Of a stretch of DNA of 64,000 nucleotides, positions 46,279 through 53,264 are shown piece after piece; within the stretch, counting starts at the first letter, position 1; the number at the start of each line of letters is the position of its first letter. Location: assembly GCA_963513935.1 (NCBI GenBank), contig OY740777.1, positions 16,231,092 to 16,295,091 of the forward strand, given 5' to 3'. A program made the position numbers and the translations under genes. The stretch is from Aphrophora alni (lineage: Eukaryota; Arthropoda; Insecta; Hemiptera; Aphrophoridae). Below the pieces are notes generated by a model, which was not told where the DNA came from, searched no databases, and saw nothing but the letters and a program-made list of their open reading frames with translations.

Positions 46279-47147
46279 TATATTTTTACGAGGAAGTTAA
46301 CTCAACTCTTCACCTTTTAATTATTTCATAGCTCAGGGTACACCTCATATCTTGAAGAAAACTCATTCTTGGGATAATTTGTTGGAATTGCTTTCATCTC
46401 TCACCCTATTTTCACCTCAACCTTTAAGTGGAACAAAATTTAATCATATCAGATACCAACTCCAGTTTTTGTTGTGATATGGGGGGGGGGTGAACTACAT
46501 GTTGACTTTAAAACATCTATTGTACCCCTTACTTCTACTCAACTAGTAAATTACTGTCTATGGAACCCACTCCAGCCCCAACTCCTTTAGAGTATGAAGG
46601 AGGTTGAAGGTGGGTATCCCTTCTACATAATTCGATACCACTACAGACACTTAACCAAATTCAACTAATAGATGCTGTGAGATCTCCTCCTTTTGGTAGA
46701 ATCTACAAGTTCTATAATTTTCTACTCCGATCCTTCTAAGGTGTCCCTGGAGTTAAAGCCCCAATACGAATCTTGTCAACATTTTAAAATTTTTCATAAA
46801 CAGATACATGCTCTTGACTTCTACTGTTATAATTTCCCAGGAGTTCTTTGACCTGTCTTAGCTCTAGAATTCTATTCCAAAGACTTGCTCTATCGGTTTC
46901 TTCTTATATCAACCTTAGACCATGTTTTTGTATGTATATACATGTTCCTGAATCATTTCTTTTGTTGCAGATGATAAGATTTAGAGCATTAACAACGACT
47001 CATTCAGAACATCTTGAAGACAACTTTCGACACCTACAACCAATAGGAACAAGGAAAATTTATGCCAGAAGACAAGCAACTGACAGTTCGTTTTATAGAA
47101 ACATTGTAATGAACTACACCGAAACAGAATTTTGGGAAAGTGAATAA
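26859..47147 (+). CDS. Alpha-carbonic anhydrase, secreted, complete (7 coding exons)
   Basis: Zinc metalloenzyme interconverting CO2 and bicarbonate, predicted to act in the secretory pathway or outside the cell. Coding exons: 26859-26898, 31354-31413, 34147-34314, 34672-34822, 38829-38934, 45315-45542, 46971-47147. They sum to 930 nt with consistent phases (introns 1,1,1,2,0,0) and give 309 residues. Residues 1-20 form a hydrophobic signal peptide. The HFGYSED motif (27-33) and 'GRHQSPIHI' (47-55) open the catalytic domain. Zinc ligands are His121, His123 and His146; Glu133 and Thr228 are the gatekeeping pair; His88 in NNGH is the proton shuttle. Cys45 and Cys232 sit where secreted members form a disulfide. 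Possible N-glycosylation sites are Asn37 and Asn301. No GPI-type hydrophobic tail is seen. All key residues are present, so it should be active. Introns carry many mobile elements. The exact paralog is not assigned. Confidence 0.95.
26925..27937. mobile_element. Foldback element in alpha-CA intron 1
   Basis: Two arms of about 300 bp (26925-27236 and 27643-27937) are inverted copies. For example, 'gcgtgttaaataagtccc' faces 'ggacttatttaacgcgc', and 'gcgtgggtttaaagttcata' faces 'tatgaactttaaacccacgc'. The loop contains a further partial copy of an arm ('aataaagacctttaatttga'). One arm also occurs singly at about 56760-56900 and, diverged, at 61010-61150 directly downstream of a transposase relic. 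The foldback may therefore derive from ends of that transposon family. Confidence 0.8.
28195..28300 (+). repeat. R-A fragment with an unexpanded seed
   Basis: Contains 'ggatctaacccaagactac' followed by 'aggtgtagagctag'. It shows the ancestral single-unit state of the site that holds CCTAA arrays in other copies. Lies in alpha-CA intron 1. Confidence 0.75.
28300..29032. other. Intron 1 sequence, no exon seen
   Basis: Decayed repeat. About 28905-28960 matches half of the foldback at 57911-58170 ('ttagaggtattaccgat'). The minus-strand frame at 28354-28584 has no recognisable features. Confidence 0.4.
29033..29762 (-). pseudogene. 5'-truncated non-LTR retrotransposon relic (RNase H end)
   Basis: On the minus strand the first part reads an RNase H domain: FDAEVEAISTALKL (catalytic Glu), FLVDSKAAIQAV (Asp), then WVPSHVGVVGIGMVDVLAKK (His and final Asp). 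Degraded downstream sequence reaches about 29045, with stops and shifts. The 3' end on that strand is an (AAC)n-type tail, seen on the plus strand as 'gttgttgttgttt'. Near-identical 11-bp flanks, ATAGAAAAGTT (29033) and ATAGAAACGTT (29752), look like a target duplication. The empty site is visible near 54535. The plus-strand frame 28999-29418 is its shadow. Confidence 0.75.
29765..30085. repeat. Dispersed repeat C (copy at 54560-54885)
   Basis: Collinear with 54560-54885: 'gatttttccgtcattg', 'ttacatgaaaatcatgtatc', 'gattcaatatggcggatcc' and 'caagtacctctcag' occur in the same order. The other copy ends in 'aaaatcaccctgtata', so the family has TACAGGGTG-type ends. The end here reads 'atcatcctttatata' and is decayed. 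Confidence 0.7.
30086..30425. mobile_element. Foldback element in alpha-CA intron 1
   Basis: 'tatcttatggtgcataacaa' at 30087 faces 'ttatgcaccacaagata' near 30408, and 'ttaaatgtaaagttaggtca' faces 'tgacccacttttacatttaa'. The arms are about 135 bp and the loop about 70 bp. Confidence 0.7.
30430..31353. other. Intron 1 sequence with a partial R-A copy
   Basis: About 31183-31258 is a truncated R-A copy ('gaatactataataccgcc', 'gaacaagagttggtcaaag') that breaks off before the seed site. The rest is AT-rich intron. Confidence 0.45.
31354..31413 (+). CDS. Alpha-CA exon 2: end of signal peptide and HFGYSED motif
   Basis: 60-nt exon between 'ctgtgttacag' and 'gatc|gtaagt'. It continues the frame from exon 1 (split Glu14), finishes the leader (FILC) and encodes HFGYSED, the conserved N-terminal motif of the alpha-CA fold. 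Both intron phases are 1. Too short to stand out as an ORF, it was found by frame continuity. Confidence 0.85.
31414..34146. other. Alpha-CA intron 2, holding a transposase relic
   Basis: Apart from the relic at 32760-33582 described separately, this 2.7-kb intron is AT-rich with no exon-like sequence. The frame at 32130-32339 is not recognisable. Confidence 0.5.
32760..33582 (-). pseudogene. IS630-Tc1-mariner superfamily transposase relic
   Basis: Read on the minus strand. From about 33580 it gives an N-terminal helix-turn-helix stretch (IIYSLHQHFVETGCPVQG), then many stops. The catalytic region starts near 33130: NISQRGKKNSHNCRIRG, NHVRDSLKVNIFGAFSKLKM, GLFFFMKFHEENH. Two frames then together resemble the QQDGAPPH-REFLN-FPG block. 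The order matches the insect transposase group whose members read HNVRIWG, then HVRDSPKVNV. Stops and shifts throughout make it a dead copy. The frames at 32833-33084 and 33376-33582 are pieces of it. Confidence 0.7.
34147..34314 (+). CDS. Alpha-CA exon 3: QSPI motif and proton-shuttle His
   Basis: 168-nt exon between 'ctgtttcag' and 'attcag|gtaaaa'. It encodes residues 34-89, including Trp38, Cys45, RHQSPIHI and the NNGH segment with His88, equivalent to His64 of human CA II. Both boundaries are phase 1. Confidence 0.93.
34672..34822 (+). CDS. Alpha-CA exon 4: first two zinc histidines
   Basis: 151-nt exon between 'gtttttcag' and 'gtaag|gtaggt'. It encodes LHYHWG, with zinc ligands His121 and His123, and GSEH with the catalytic-network Glu133. 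The intron before it is only 357 bp, by far the shortest of the gene. It ends in phase 2. Confidence 0.95.
35665..36403. mobile_element. Nested foldback element with hammerhead-like hairpins
   Basis: An outer inverted pair ('tgtagaacgaaaactc' at 35665 facing 'gagtttttgttctaca' at 36388; 'caatcaaacgtgtttcaacg' facing a near copy at 36340) encloses an inner pair of about 220 bp per arm (35765-35990 and 36015-36236). The inner arms are almost perfect, for example 'ccactgtcacaacg' against 'cgttgtgacagtgg'. The centre is only about 25 bp. The right side has an extra 80-bp asymmetric stretch (36237-36310). The arms carry a CTGAGGA-hairpin-GAAAC motif and a TGAAAATGGCTGAATAGCCGAAAC motif. Related single arms occur at 4135-4250, and a small foldback at 59520-59697. 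Confidence 0.85.
37710..38010. repeat. Tandem duplication, two ~145-bp copies
   Basis: 'agggacctgtatt' and 'ggataacatttgaagtttgg' through 'aagaaatagatattttatca' appear twice in direct order. The second copy has a 22-bp insertion ('acttctataacttgaatgga') relative to the first. Lies in alpha-CA intron 4. Confidence 0.85.
38829..38934 (+). CDS. Alpha-CA exon 5: third zinc histidine
   Basis: 106-nt exon between 'ctgtttag' and 'ttccag|gtaaat'. It encodes MEMHIIHRNEKYE, with zinc ligand His146, and the core strand DGLVVLAFFF. It ends in phase 0. Confidence 0.95.
38935..39480. other. Alpha-CA intron 5, left part, no exon seen
   Basis: AT-rich with no motif recognised. Confidence 0.4.
39480..39596 (-). 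repeat. R-A-derived tandem unit, part left of the retrotransposon
   Basis: 'cacacatatataaacca', 'gccatctcatcctaagggct' and 'atattaagcacggact' repeat again at 42150-42260 and 42355-42420. The unit is broken by the retrotransposon at 39597 and resumes at 42065. Confidence 0.8.
39597..41957 (+). CDS. Partial ORF2: reverse transcriptase, RNase H and zinc knuckle
   Basis: The frame is open from the truncation point (39597) to the stop at 41955. Numbering here is from the codon at 39723. SPGGDGIYPALL just upstream is RT motif 2a; DIEGAFDN carries the first catalytic Asp; GCPQGGVLSPLLW and YADD (210-213) complete the palm. RNase H spans about 470-595, with Asp475 (YTDGS), Glu510 (FQAE), Asp536 (LSDSQAA), His578 (VPGHRG) and Asp588 (EMADTLAKKG). 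A CCHC knuckle C690-x2-C-x8-H-x4-C707 closes it. RT plus RNase H plus knuckle without a retroviral layout fits the jockey/R1/I/LOA group; the clade is not resolved. The endonuclease and ORF1 are lost with the 5' truncation, so this copy cannot move alone. There is no genuine start codon. Confidence 0.95.
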   Translation, partial: GRPSRADWKIARKIVTISKLKWAINKFSLFKSPGGDGIYPALLQEGPDALIQLICKLSRASVAYGYIPQAWRVSRVTFIPKRGKASYCDAKAYRPISLSSFLLKTLERLVERHIREGVLLGTPLHRNQHAYQPGKSCESALHNLVGRIEDTLERKEIALCAFLDIEGAFDNTLFGSIVRRLKEREVNPAVTRWVHSMLTSRRIQSSLLGNSLEVAATRGCPQGGVLSPLLWSMVVDDLLTEISQTGTYIQGYADDIAILVIGKSDYTVSDIMNRNLRQVKLWCAREGLNVNPSKTTIVPFTRRRNLTALDRISMDNTRINMSMSAKYLGITLDQKLTWNVHLDNLIHKAKWALMTARRFIGTTWGLKPHIAVIRPQITYGAVVWWKKSCQTTAGSKLTSLQRLACLCITGAFRSSPTAALEVLLGLPPLDIYIMSEARKSAYRLTCVNEWRKGLPGAGHSDIVDTVLKNSVLDMAPDAMQTEYVFNRPFTVTLGNREDWEGNNKPGSSRGTLVWYTDGSLMEGNSGYGVYSSSPRTNISVSLGTHCTVFQAEILAITACAHLGLSKGFRDRQILILSDSQAALKALDSVLITSKLVKDCLSTLMKLSTRNMVELRWVPGHRGIQGNEMADTLAKKGASTPFMGPEPMCCISRNMAKSAVNNWAKEELRQRWHRTPGLTQSKQLINGPSNNLTKSLIKLDRLQLKRAVGLITGHGQFRKHLATVGVFEGDQSCRLCLQAVESARHIIFDCGMLERRRRELFGILQPGEEEDTYLVEKILKLVRGTGF
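39597..42064 (+). mobile_element. 5'-truncated non-LTR retrotransposon with intact RT-RNase H frame
   Basis: 2,468-bp insertion flanked by a perfect 12-bp duplication, TAAGCACGGACT, at 39585-39596 and 42065-42076. It begins inside the reverse transcriptase and ends with a roughly 107-bp 3' UTR and four TAATC repeats (42045-42064). It sits in intron 5 of the carbonic anhydrase gene, in the gene's own orientation. The perfect duplication and the undamaged reading frame point to a recent insertion. Truncation at the 5' end, variable-length TSD and a short tandem tail are typical of target-primed reverse transcription. Confidence 0.95.
42065..42690 (-). repeat. Tandem R-A units each carrying a (TTAGG)n block
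   Basis: About three 170-190-bp units (42065-42150 continuing the broken one, then 42150-42335, 42340-42520) share 'ccatctcatcctaagggct', 'gggatcctatctggatctac' and 'ttcattagt', then 'tgggttaggttaggttagg'. A final copy from about 42520 has the unexpanded seed 'cttgggttagatcc' and continues into the rest of R-A ('tttctgtcaggtca'). Expanded and unexpanded forms therefore lie side by side. Confidence 0.85.
42690..45314. other. Alpha-CA intron 5, right part
   Basis: AT-rich, with TA-rich microsatellite patches around 43120-43320, three exact 23-bp tandem copies at 44082-44150 and a family B repeat copy at about 44757-45010. The frames at 43695-43935 on both strands are not recognisable. No additional exon is needed, because exons 5 and 6 join in phase 0. 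Confidence 0.55.
44082..44150. repeat. Three exact 23-bp tandem copies
   Basis: The unit 'tttaatacttaatacttt' plus 'gactg' repeats at 44082, 44105 and 44128 without a mismatch. Confidence 0.95.
45315..45542 (+). CDS. Alpha-CA exon 6: TTPPC active-site strand
   Basis: 228-nt exon of exactly 76 codons between 'catttccag' and 'aaccaa|gtaaga'. It encodes YRGSLTTPPCSEAVTW, with Thr228 (Thr199 of human CA II) and Cys232, and the VSYNQ segment before the C-terminal part. Confidence 0.95.
45710..45899. mobile_element. hAT-type MITE, 190 bp, in alpha-CA intron 6
   Basis: Ends CAAGGGCGTACCCAG and CTGGGTACGCCCATG are inverted copies with one mismatch. Both sides carry the octamer CAAGAGGC (45702-45709 and 45900-45907), an 8-bp duplication typical of hAT. 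The right interior holds a C/G hairpin ('ggggggcagctgcccccc'). No coding capacity. Confidence 0.85.
46185..46290. repeat. (TA)n and (TACACA)n microsatellite
   Basis: Two pure TA runs (about 46186-46204 and 46244-46275) separated by a CACATA-rich stretch, in alpha-CA intron 6. Confidence 0.9.
46560..46815 (-). pseudogene. Decayed 3' end of a non-LTR retrotransposon ORF2
   Basis: On the minus strand two frames together read LTRFVLGL, then GHLRRIGVENYRTCRFYQKE, then EISQHLLVEFG. This follows the pattern of the post-RNase H zinc knuckle of jockey-type elements (tGHcrlr-hlhrig--d--tCr-C-eeeE-t-eHlL--C), with cysteines lost. It is broken by stops and clearly dead. Confidence 0.5.
46971..47147 (+). 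CDS. Alpha-CA exon 7: C-terminus and stop
   Basis: Follows the acceptor 'ttttgttgcag'. It encodes the last 58 residues, with the family's NFRHLQPIGTRKIYAR element, and ends ETEFWESE then TAA at 47145. The tail is polar, so neither a membrane anchor nor a GPI signal is visible. Confidence 0.93.
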   Translation: MIRFRALTTTHSEHLEDNFRHLQPIGTRKIYARRQATDSSFYRNIVMNYTETEFWESE

Positions 47148-47319
47148 TGTTGTTTTAAAAGATACTTTTAGATATAAAACTGAATAGTGAGGGTTACATA
47201 ATTCATAATTGTAAAGCCCTATTTATACATGCAACTTCTGTTCATGATAAAATGCAGCATGATTTTAGGTTACATTCAAAAAAATACTTAACAAATAGCT
47301 TACGAATAATCGTGATTTC

Positions 47320-47325
47320 AATAAA
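47320..47325 (+). terminator. Candidate poly(A) signal of the alpha-CA gene
   Basis: Canonical AATAAA about 170 nt after the stop codon, implying a short 3' UTR. No better hexamer lies nearer the stop. Confidence 0.55.
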
Positions 47326-47344
47326 TACCAGGTCATAAATATGT

Positions 47345-47650
47345 GAAACTTTCTAAAGTAGAAGTTGTATGTATGAATTATATGGTCTAAAAGTTGACAT
47401 TGTATTGATTGCTTCAAGGATGGCAAGTATTGTAGAATTCTCATTATTATTAGTATGTTAGAATTACTGCGGCCAGGGGAAGGGACTTATAAACTGCAGT
47501 TAAATCGGGTGTGATATTAAAAGAGGTGGTGTAATGTTTTGTCTGCCTAAATGTGTTTATATTGAACATAATTCTATTTAAGCAATTTGTCAGTATCATA
47601 CTTATTTATTGCTTTTTATAACACCTAGTGGTAGTCTTTGTTACTGATAT
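47345..47650. other. Downstream of alpha-CA, no gene seen
   Basis: AT-rich sequence between the carbonic anhydrase 3' end and the mariner relic. Confidence 0.4.
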
Positions 47651-47654
47651 ATGA

Positions 47655-48701
47655 GGCATATTACAAAAGTAAGGGCCAATTGGTTATAAAAAGTGATTGG
47701 CAACACCTATTAGTTGGCTTATAAACAGTAGCTTCAACTGGTCCGTTGAGCATGTAACCAACATAATGTCATCAGTCCATTGTTGATTGCCTTTACATAA
47801 CAGTGGATTTATAATGAGTGCGAAAATAAACGATCCCGCTACTTTTGAAGTTTTATCAGTGATTAAATTTGTAAACGGAAGAGGACATAACGCTGCTGAA
47901 ATTTACCGCCAATTAAGTGAAACATATGGTAATAAGTGAAAGAAAAGTGAGACAATGATGTGAGTTTAAAGAAGTTCGTTCAAATGTTCATAACGGACAA
48001 AGGAGTGAAAGATTTATCAACCGGACTAATCTTCCTGAGAATGTATATATTCGAAAATGAGAGAAAATTATCGTTTTACAATTATTGATCTTTCTATAGA
48101 AATGTCAGATGTTTCAAAGACAATATTGTTTATAATTGTGACTGACACTCCAGTCTATCATAATGAGAGGCAAAAATGTTGACAAAGACCAGATATGTAC
48201 GTTTTAGAAATTTTTTTCGTAGAAAAGGAGATGAAGTTTTTCCTCATATTGTGGATAAAACGTGGACTTTAAGCCAATGAATTGAAACAATAATTCATGT
48301 TGTGGTGTCATTCCAGTTCACCGAAACCAAAAAAGCTCGCACACCGCTATCTACGCAATCGAAACAATACCAAAATTTCCACAGGATATTTCTGATTATC
48401 CCCCTTTATAGTCCTGATCTAATGCCCAGTGACTACCATCTCTTCCTACACTTCAAGAACTGGTTTGCATCCAATGATATCAGGAGTTGAATACTTCAGT
48501 GCAAAAACTGGCTGAAATCTCAAGCAGGTGCATTTTATGTGGAAGGTTTAAAAAAGTTTGCTTCATGACATCATAAGTGTTTGGAACAAAATGTTCACTA
48601 CGTAGAAAAAGTTTGTATGAATTTGGAACCCCTAATAAATTTTTCATTTTCTAATTTGTTCTCCTTTTATAACCAAACAGCCCTTACGCTTGAAATCTGC
48701 C
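47655..48701 (+). pseudogene. Dead mariner transposon
   Basis: The TIRs match: 'taagggccaattggttataa' at 47670 faces 'ttataaccaaacagccctta' at 48667, with further matching outward to 47655 and 48701. From an ATG at 47814 the frame reads MSAKINDPATFEVLSVIKFV and then GHNAAEIYRQL, the mariner N-terminal helix-turn-helix. Stops and frameshifts follow. Near 48405-48480 it reads SPDLMPSDYHLFLHF, the conserved D34D-region motif. The C-terminal part is recognisable but broken. The frames at 48302-48490 and 48581-48769 are fragments or shadows. Confidence 0.85.
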
Positions 48702-48704
48702 TTG

Positions 48705-49320
48705 CACATTGCTTATCTGTTGCTGCTGGTGCCTTAAAATTTAAAGGTTTCTATTACCTAGCTTATTAATTTTAATATTTCTTCAAGAAGACATAAACTG
48801 AATGGAAACGAATACATTCACAAAACACATGGCTGATATGAGAATATCAAATACAATATGTTATATAAACAAAACTTACACATATAAACAATAAAACGTT
48901 TCATCCTTTTGGGATCATAGAATTTGTAGCCTACACAATACACGCAAAATAGATCTATGAACAAAAATTCCTTCTTAGGCTACATATCGTAAAACAGTTT
49001 GACCTCTGTTTTTATAGTCATCTTCACGTTTCATGGCCTTAGAGAACTGAAAAAGTTATTTTCAACATGCTGTACGTCTGTATCTAACCGCGATAGTAGC
49101 CTAAATAGATAGGAACGTGAAATTTGGTATAAGGAACTATAGTGTCCTCATATAACACTAATTGAATTCAATCTAACATATGAAACTGTGATGACCAATT
49201 AACAACTGAAGATTTCAGGAATTTTGAAGGTCGTTACAAATAAGCTACGGCTTCTTTAACAAACATCTCACATGCCAGAATATGTTCTGTATGAACTCAA
49301 ATGTCTCATTTTACCAACTC
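48705..49320. other. Intergenic, no gene seen
   Basis: AT-rich; no bounded repeat or exon recognised. Confidence 0.4.
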
Positions 49321-49326
49321 ACTTTA

Positions 49327-50142
49327 AAGCCGCGTTTACACTGGAGTTGCAAACACGTGTTGACGACAAAATATTGCCGATTTTTGTTGCGTAAATGAAA
49401 ACAGCTCTAATTTTGTCTGCAACAAAACAAGTTGCAGACAGATTTGGGGTGTCTGCAACTAAATTTTTGTTTTTAACCGAGAGTCGGTAAAGATCAAAGA
49501 ATTGCAACAAATTAATGTTGGCAATATGTGTCGTTGACAAAAGTTGCAGTGACCAATTACGGTGCAACAAAAGTTGCAGACATCCTCTCAGTCCCCCCTC
49601 CACCAGCCAGTACCACGTGACTGTCCTGGCGCTGGCGATGCCGCATTCAGTATCGCTCACTAGGCGGATACAGTTTAACGCTACGCTAGTGTCGCTAGTT
49701 TGGTGTCTTTTTTTACAATCTTAGGTCCTATCATCATTACCAAGTATTCAAAATCACTGCTGGCCATCCTCTAAAAATTCTTCACACTTCCGTCCCTTCT
49801 CAGTTCACCTGTCAACGGGTCACAGTCATCTTCCTTCAAATCTTTCAACAAGTCACTTCCACTGTACACGCATCTTGCTCTTAATGAAGTCCTTACTCAG
49901 TAACTATGGGGTGCACGTTGTTTTGCCAATATCACACAGCATGCTGCTGCAATAACAGCATCCTCCACGTCAACACTCGCCATCTTGACTGACTGGACGA
50001 GTGTTGCCTTTCTGTTGCAGATAAAAGTTGCAATGGAACAGAAGGGACAATGTATTTTGTCTGCAATAAAAAGTCGGCAACAAAATGTTGCAGACAAAAA
50101 ATTACAGACTAAATGTCTGCAACTCCAGTGTAAACGCGGCTT
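49327..50142. mobile_element. Non-autonomous DNA transposon with perfect 24-bp TIRs
   Basis: AAGCCGCGTTTACACTGGAG plus TTGC at 49327-49350 is repeated exactly, inverted, at 50119-50142; both ends adjoin TA. The subterminal regions are packed with 'gttgcagacaa' and its complement 'ttgtctgcaac' (at least eight occurrences), as expected of transposase-binding sites. The 816-bp element is GC-richer than its surroundings. The four open frames inside (49319-49660, 49515-49724, 49897-50163, 49985-50179) overlap on both strands and repeat this motif, so they are not genes. The superfamily is uncertain. Confidence 0.85.
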
Positions 50143-50144
50143 TA

Positions 50145-51655
50145 GAAGTAACTTTTTTACCAACCCAGACGACTCTTAGAAGTACCTACCCACTTAACAG
50201 CCTTCTCTGCGAAAACAATGAAACTAACTGGTCAGTTACTATTCATTGCCTTACTTAATAAATTGCTTTTTCATATGTGAATCCAATTCATCTATAATTG
50301 ATGGCACGATCCATCTCACATACTAGAGCAGCCATCATCAGTAATATTCCATTTGTAAAAATAAAATTTTCTGGTCTGTGTCCTGGCTTACCTTGTGAAG
50401 ATCACAATAATATGTGCTCCACTGTCTCAATTTAATGTTACATTTTTACACAGAGGAGATCCAGTCAGATTGAGTCGTCATAATTACTGCTTTGTATGTC
50501 TCCTGTTTTATCTCAAGAGATGAATGTCTGAGTTTGTCTATTGATATTTCTCTATATTTAAAGATCATGGGTTATTCCCTGAATTTTTAAAGTTTTCTTA
50601 CAATCATAGATGTTTTCCAGTCATGTGATCTAGATATTTAAACTTCTACAATTTGTGGTTATGTTTCTATTCTTGCAAGCTCAAACTTGCAAGCCCTGCT
50701 ATATTTGAGTGTCCTAGGATCTAGTGAAGTGTACTTATTACTGTGAGCTGTAAAGTAAACGTTGGATGCTTTGAACATAATAAAAGTGATGGGATGGTTT
50801 ATAAGATGCAATCACCTGTAAAGATGATTTGGAATCAGTAAAGATGCTCCTGTAACTAACACTCTAACAAACATTTGTGTTGTTAGGCAATATGTAGTCT
50901 GAATAGCTCTCAATCTATTCCGATGCTATTTTTTCTTTCAGGAAGACACTTCATTAGTACATACACCAAAAATTAAATTATTTTCAGTGTTTATTTTTCT
51001 GCTAGATTGTTTTTAAACAATTTATTACAATGTTTCAGCTTGAAAACATTATTACCTACAGAGTAATATTCAAGTAAATAATTAAAGAAACAGATATCAT
51101 TTTTGTAAACTATATATATAGTTTACAAAAATGTTATATATATATTTAGAAATGAATAATAGTTTCCAACCACGTAGCGAAAGTAAGAACTGCTACTACA
51201 ATAGTTTTTGGTGGTCATAATTTTATAAAAACCTTTAATTTTTAAAGAAGATTAAATGAGAACTGTCAAATAAATTATTATATAGGCTACAGCTTACAAT
51301 TCTGTTTTTAATGCTTTTAGTTTTTAAAACACATTTTGCCCTGGTCAGGTTATTTTATAAGCTGGTACAAAATCCCAATACTAGTTGAACTTAAGTTACA
51401 TCATAGATATTGAAGCCAGCTGTACACTACAGCGATACGATAGATATCTCAATGTTTTAAGAAATGTGATATAATTAAGATAGGTATCTCTAGTGCACGT
51501 TCAAAGTGTGTTGTGGTGGTTAAACAGGTTTACACCAGTACAATAGAGACACCTATCATAAGATATATATTAAGCAACATGCTTGGCCTATCTATTTGTT
51601 CAATATCTTACAATAATGTAGACAGGTACAAATATTACTAAAGAGATTTTAGTTT
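50145..51655. other. Intergenic, no gene seen
   Basis: No exon recognised. The segment 50290-50700 is slightly GC-richer and may be an old coding relic, but no motif could be read. A perfect palindrome centred near 51118 ('ttgtaaactatatatatagt' continuing as its complement) can form an 18-bp-arm hairpin. Confidence 0.4.
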
Positions 51656-51711
51656 TTTAATTTCTTTCCTGTTTATAGAATAAAGAAAGGTGTCTCAACA
51701 TACAATAAGAA

Positions 51712-52011
51712 ATGGTAACTCCCAAAGCCCATCTTATAAAATTATTTAAATTTCTTTTCAAATTAGGTAGTTTTTTTGCAACTACATTAATTAAATTTAC
51801 GAATGCACCCAATCTTCTGTTTTTTAAATACCAACATACAATGAAAATATCACCTTCACTCAAAGAACTCATGACTACACCTGATGAACTGACAACAAAA
51901 TATTTCCTGACAAACAGATCATATCACTTCGGTGTGCCACAAAATTATCTTAAGACAAAATTTTTATTCGATAAACATCATATTGCTCTAGTTTGCAGTC
52001 TTCCTAACTGA
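51712..52011 (+). CDS. Unrecognised 99-residue open frame, doubtful
   Basis: An ATG at 51712 opens 99 codons ending in TGA-free sequence up to TGA/TAA near 52011. It is lysine-, phenylalanine- and leucine-rich ('LIKLFKFLFKLGSFFATTLI' near the start) and matches no family I know. A good polypyrimidine acceptor, 'tttctttcctgtttatag', ends at 51679, and an AATAAA lies at about 52070, so a terminal exon is conceivable. A competing frame from that acceptor reads IKKGVSTYNKKW then a stop. It may equally be chance in AT-rich DNA. Confidence 0.15.
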   Translation: MVTPKAHLIKLFKFLFKLGSFFATTLIKFTNAPNLLFFKYQHTMKISPSLKELMTTPDELTTKYFLTNRSYHFGVPQNYLKTKFLFDKHHIALVCSLPN

Positions 52012-52089
52012 AAATGATTTTAGTGTCTGTTGAATTGAGTAGACATTCATATTTTGATGTATTATTAGTAAATAAAATTAATTAAATGA

Positions 52090-52975
52090 AATCGAATATG
52101 TGACTTGTATATAATTATAATTGTTTTAGTATTTAAGTAGTTTGTAAGTATCTAACTGAAAACTAATTACAATTTGTTTAGTTTAGAAAATATACTATTT
52201 TTAAATTAACAAAAATACTGTTGTCATTGTGAAAACTCTTCTACCAAGAGCTGATAGTCTGAAGTTTTGATTTTTTGTAATAATTTTGCTGAAAATATAG
52301 ATCCAGAAGTTGGTTGTGCCAAAATCGTGCTCCTGGTCTACACAGCTCATGTCCTCTAGAAGGGTGACGCATAACTGGTTTTAACGATTCGCTATGCGGT
52401 TGGCTTGACCAGTCGTAGAGTGGGGGAGAAAATTCAAGATACAGTAATTGTACAGCTGAACAACTGCCTCTGCAATTCTGGTATCCAGCAACCCTCGGAA
52501 ACGACGACAGACAAAATTAATCGCGACCCGGAATTGTAGGAAAAATTGTGGTAAAGAAATCACCACAACCGCTTGACTCCAATTAACCCACAAATGCACA
52601 AACAGGCATAGGTTGTGTGAATGTTTGTAAAAAAAAATATTGGTGATTGGAATGTAAGGGATAATAATTGTACCAATTAGAAGGAATTTCTATTTGTATA
52701 AACTATAGTGAGGGGGAGTAGGAGATCTCCATACGAGCTAGTGATATTTTACTGGATTTTTATTGGTCCGGTCAATTAAAAGGCTATTCGGTAGGATTTA
52801 ATGTGTGGAAAACAACCTCACTTCATAAACTAAATTTAAGTGAACAAATAATATATACAAAAAAATGAAAAAGGTTACAAAAATAAAACTATTTAAATAA
52901 CCTTTCGATAACCAAACTATGTTGTTTCTACATAACAGACAGTCGTATAATATGATATAAAGATACATTCATTAC
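52090..52975. other. Intergenic, no gene seen
   Basis: No exon or bounded element. About 52330-52600 is mildly GC-richer; its minus-strand frame (52381-52599) shows no motif. Confidence 0.4.
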
Positions 52976-52978
52976 ACG

Positions 52979-52998
52979 CACGCATGCACACACGCACG

Positions 52999-53063
<65 letters not shown>

Positions 53064-53080
53064 CACACACACACACACAA
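52979..53080. repeat. (CA)n microsatellite
   Basis: About 100 bp of CACACA with CACGCACGCA at the left end. The minus-strand frame through it (Val-Cys repeats) is an artefact. Confidence 0.98.
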
Positions 53081-53264
53081 AGATAAGCATAAATACATAA
53101 TTATACTTATACATTATTAGATAAACACACAAATACACGTTCTTAAAATTCAATCATATCAGATAAATTTCTCCAACAACCATTATGATTAAATAGGGTT
53201 CTCAAAAAATAAATTGAATTGATTGCATTTTTTTATCTCTGAGGATAATTTACACATTATTCTC

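Noticed and set aside
49319..50179. Four 60-113-residue frames in the 49.3-50.1 kb element
   Set aside because: They overlap on both strands and consist largely of translated subterminal repeat motifs.
52917..53153. 78-residue Val-Cys-rich frame
   Set aside because: It is the translated (CA)n microsatellite.
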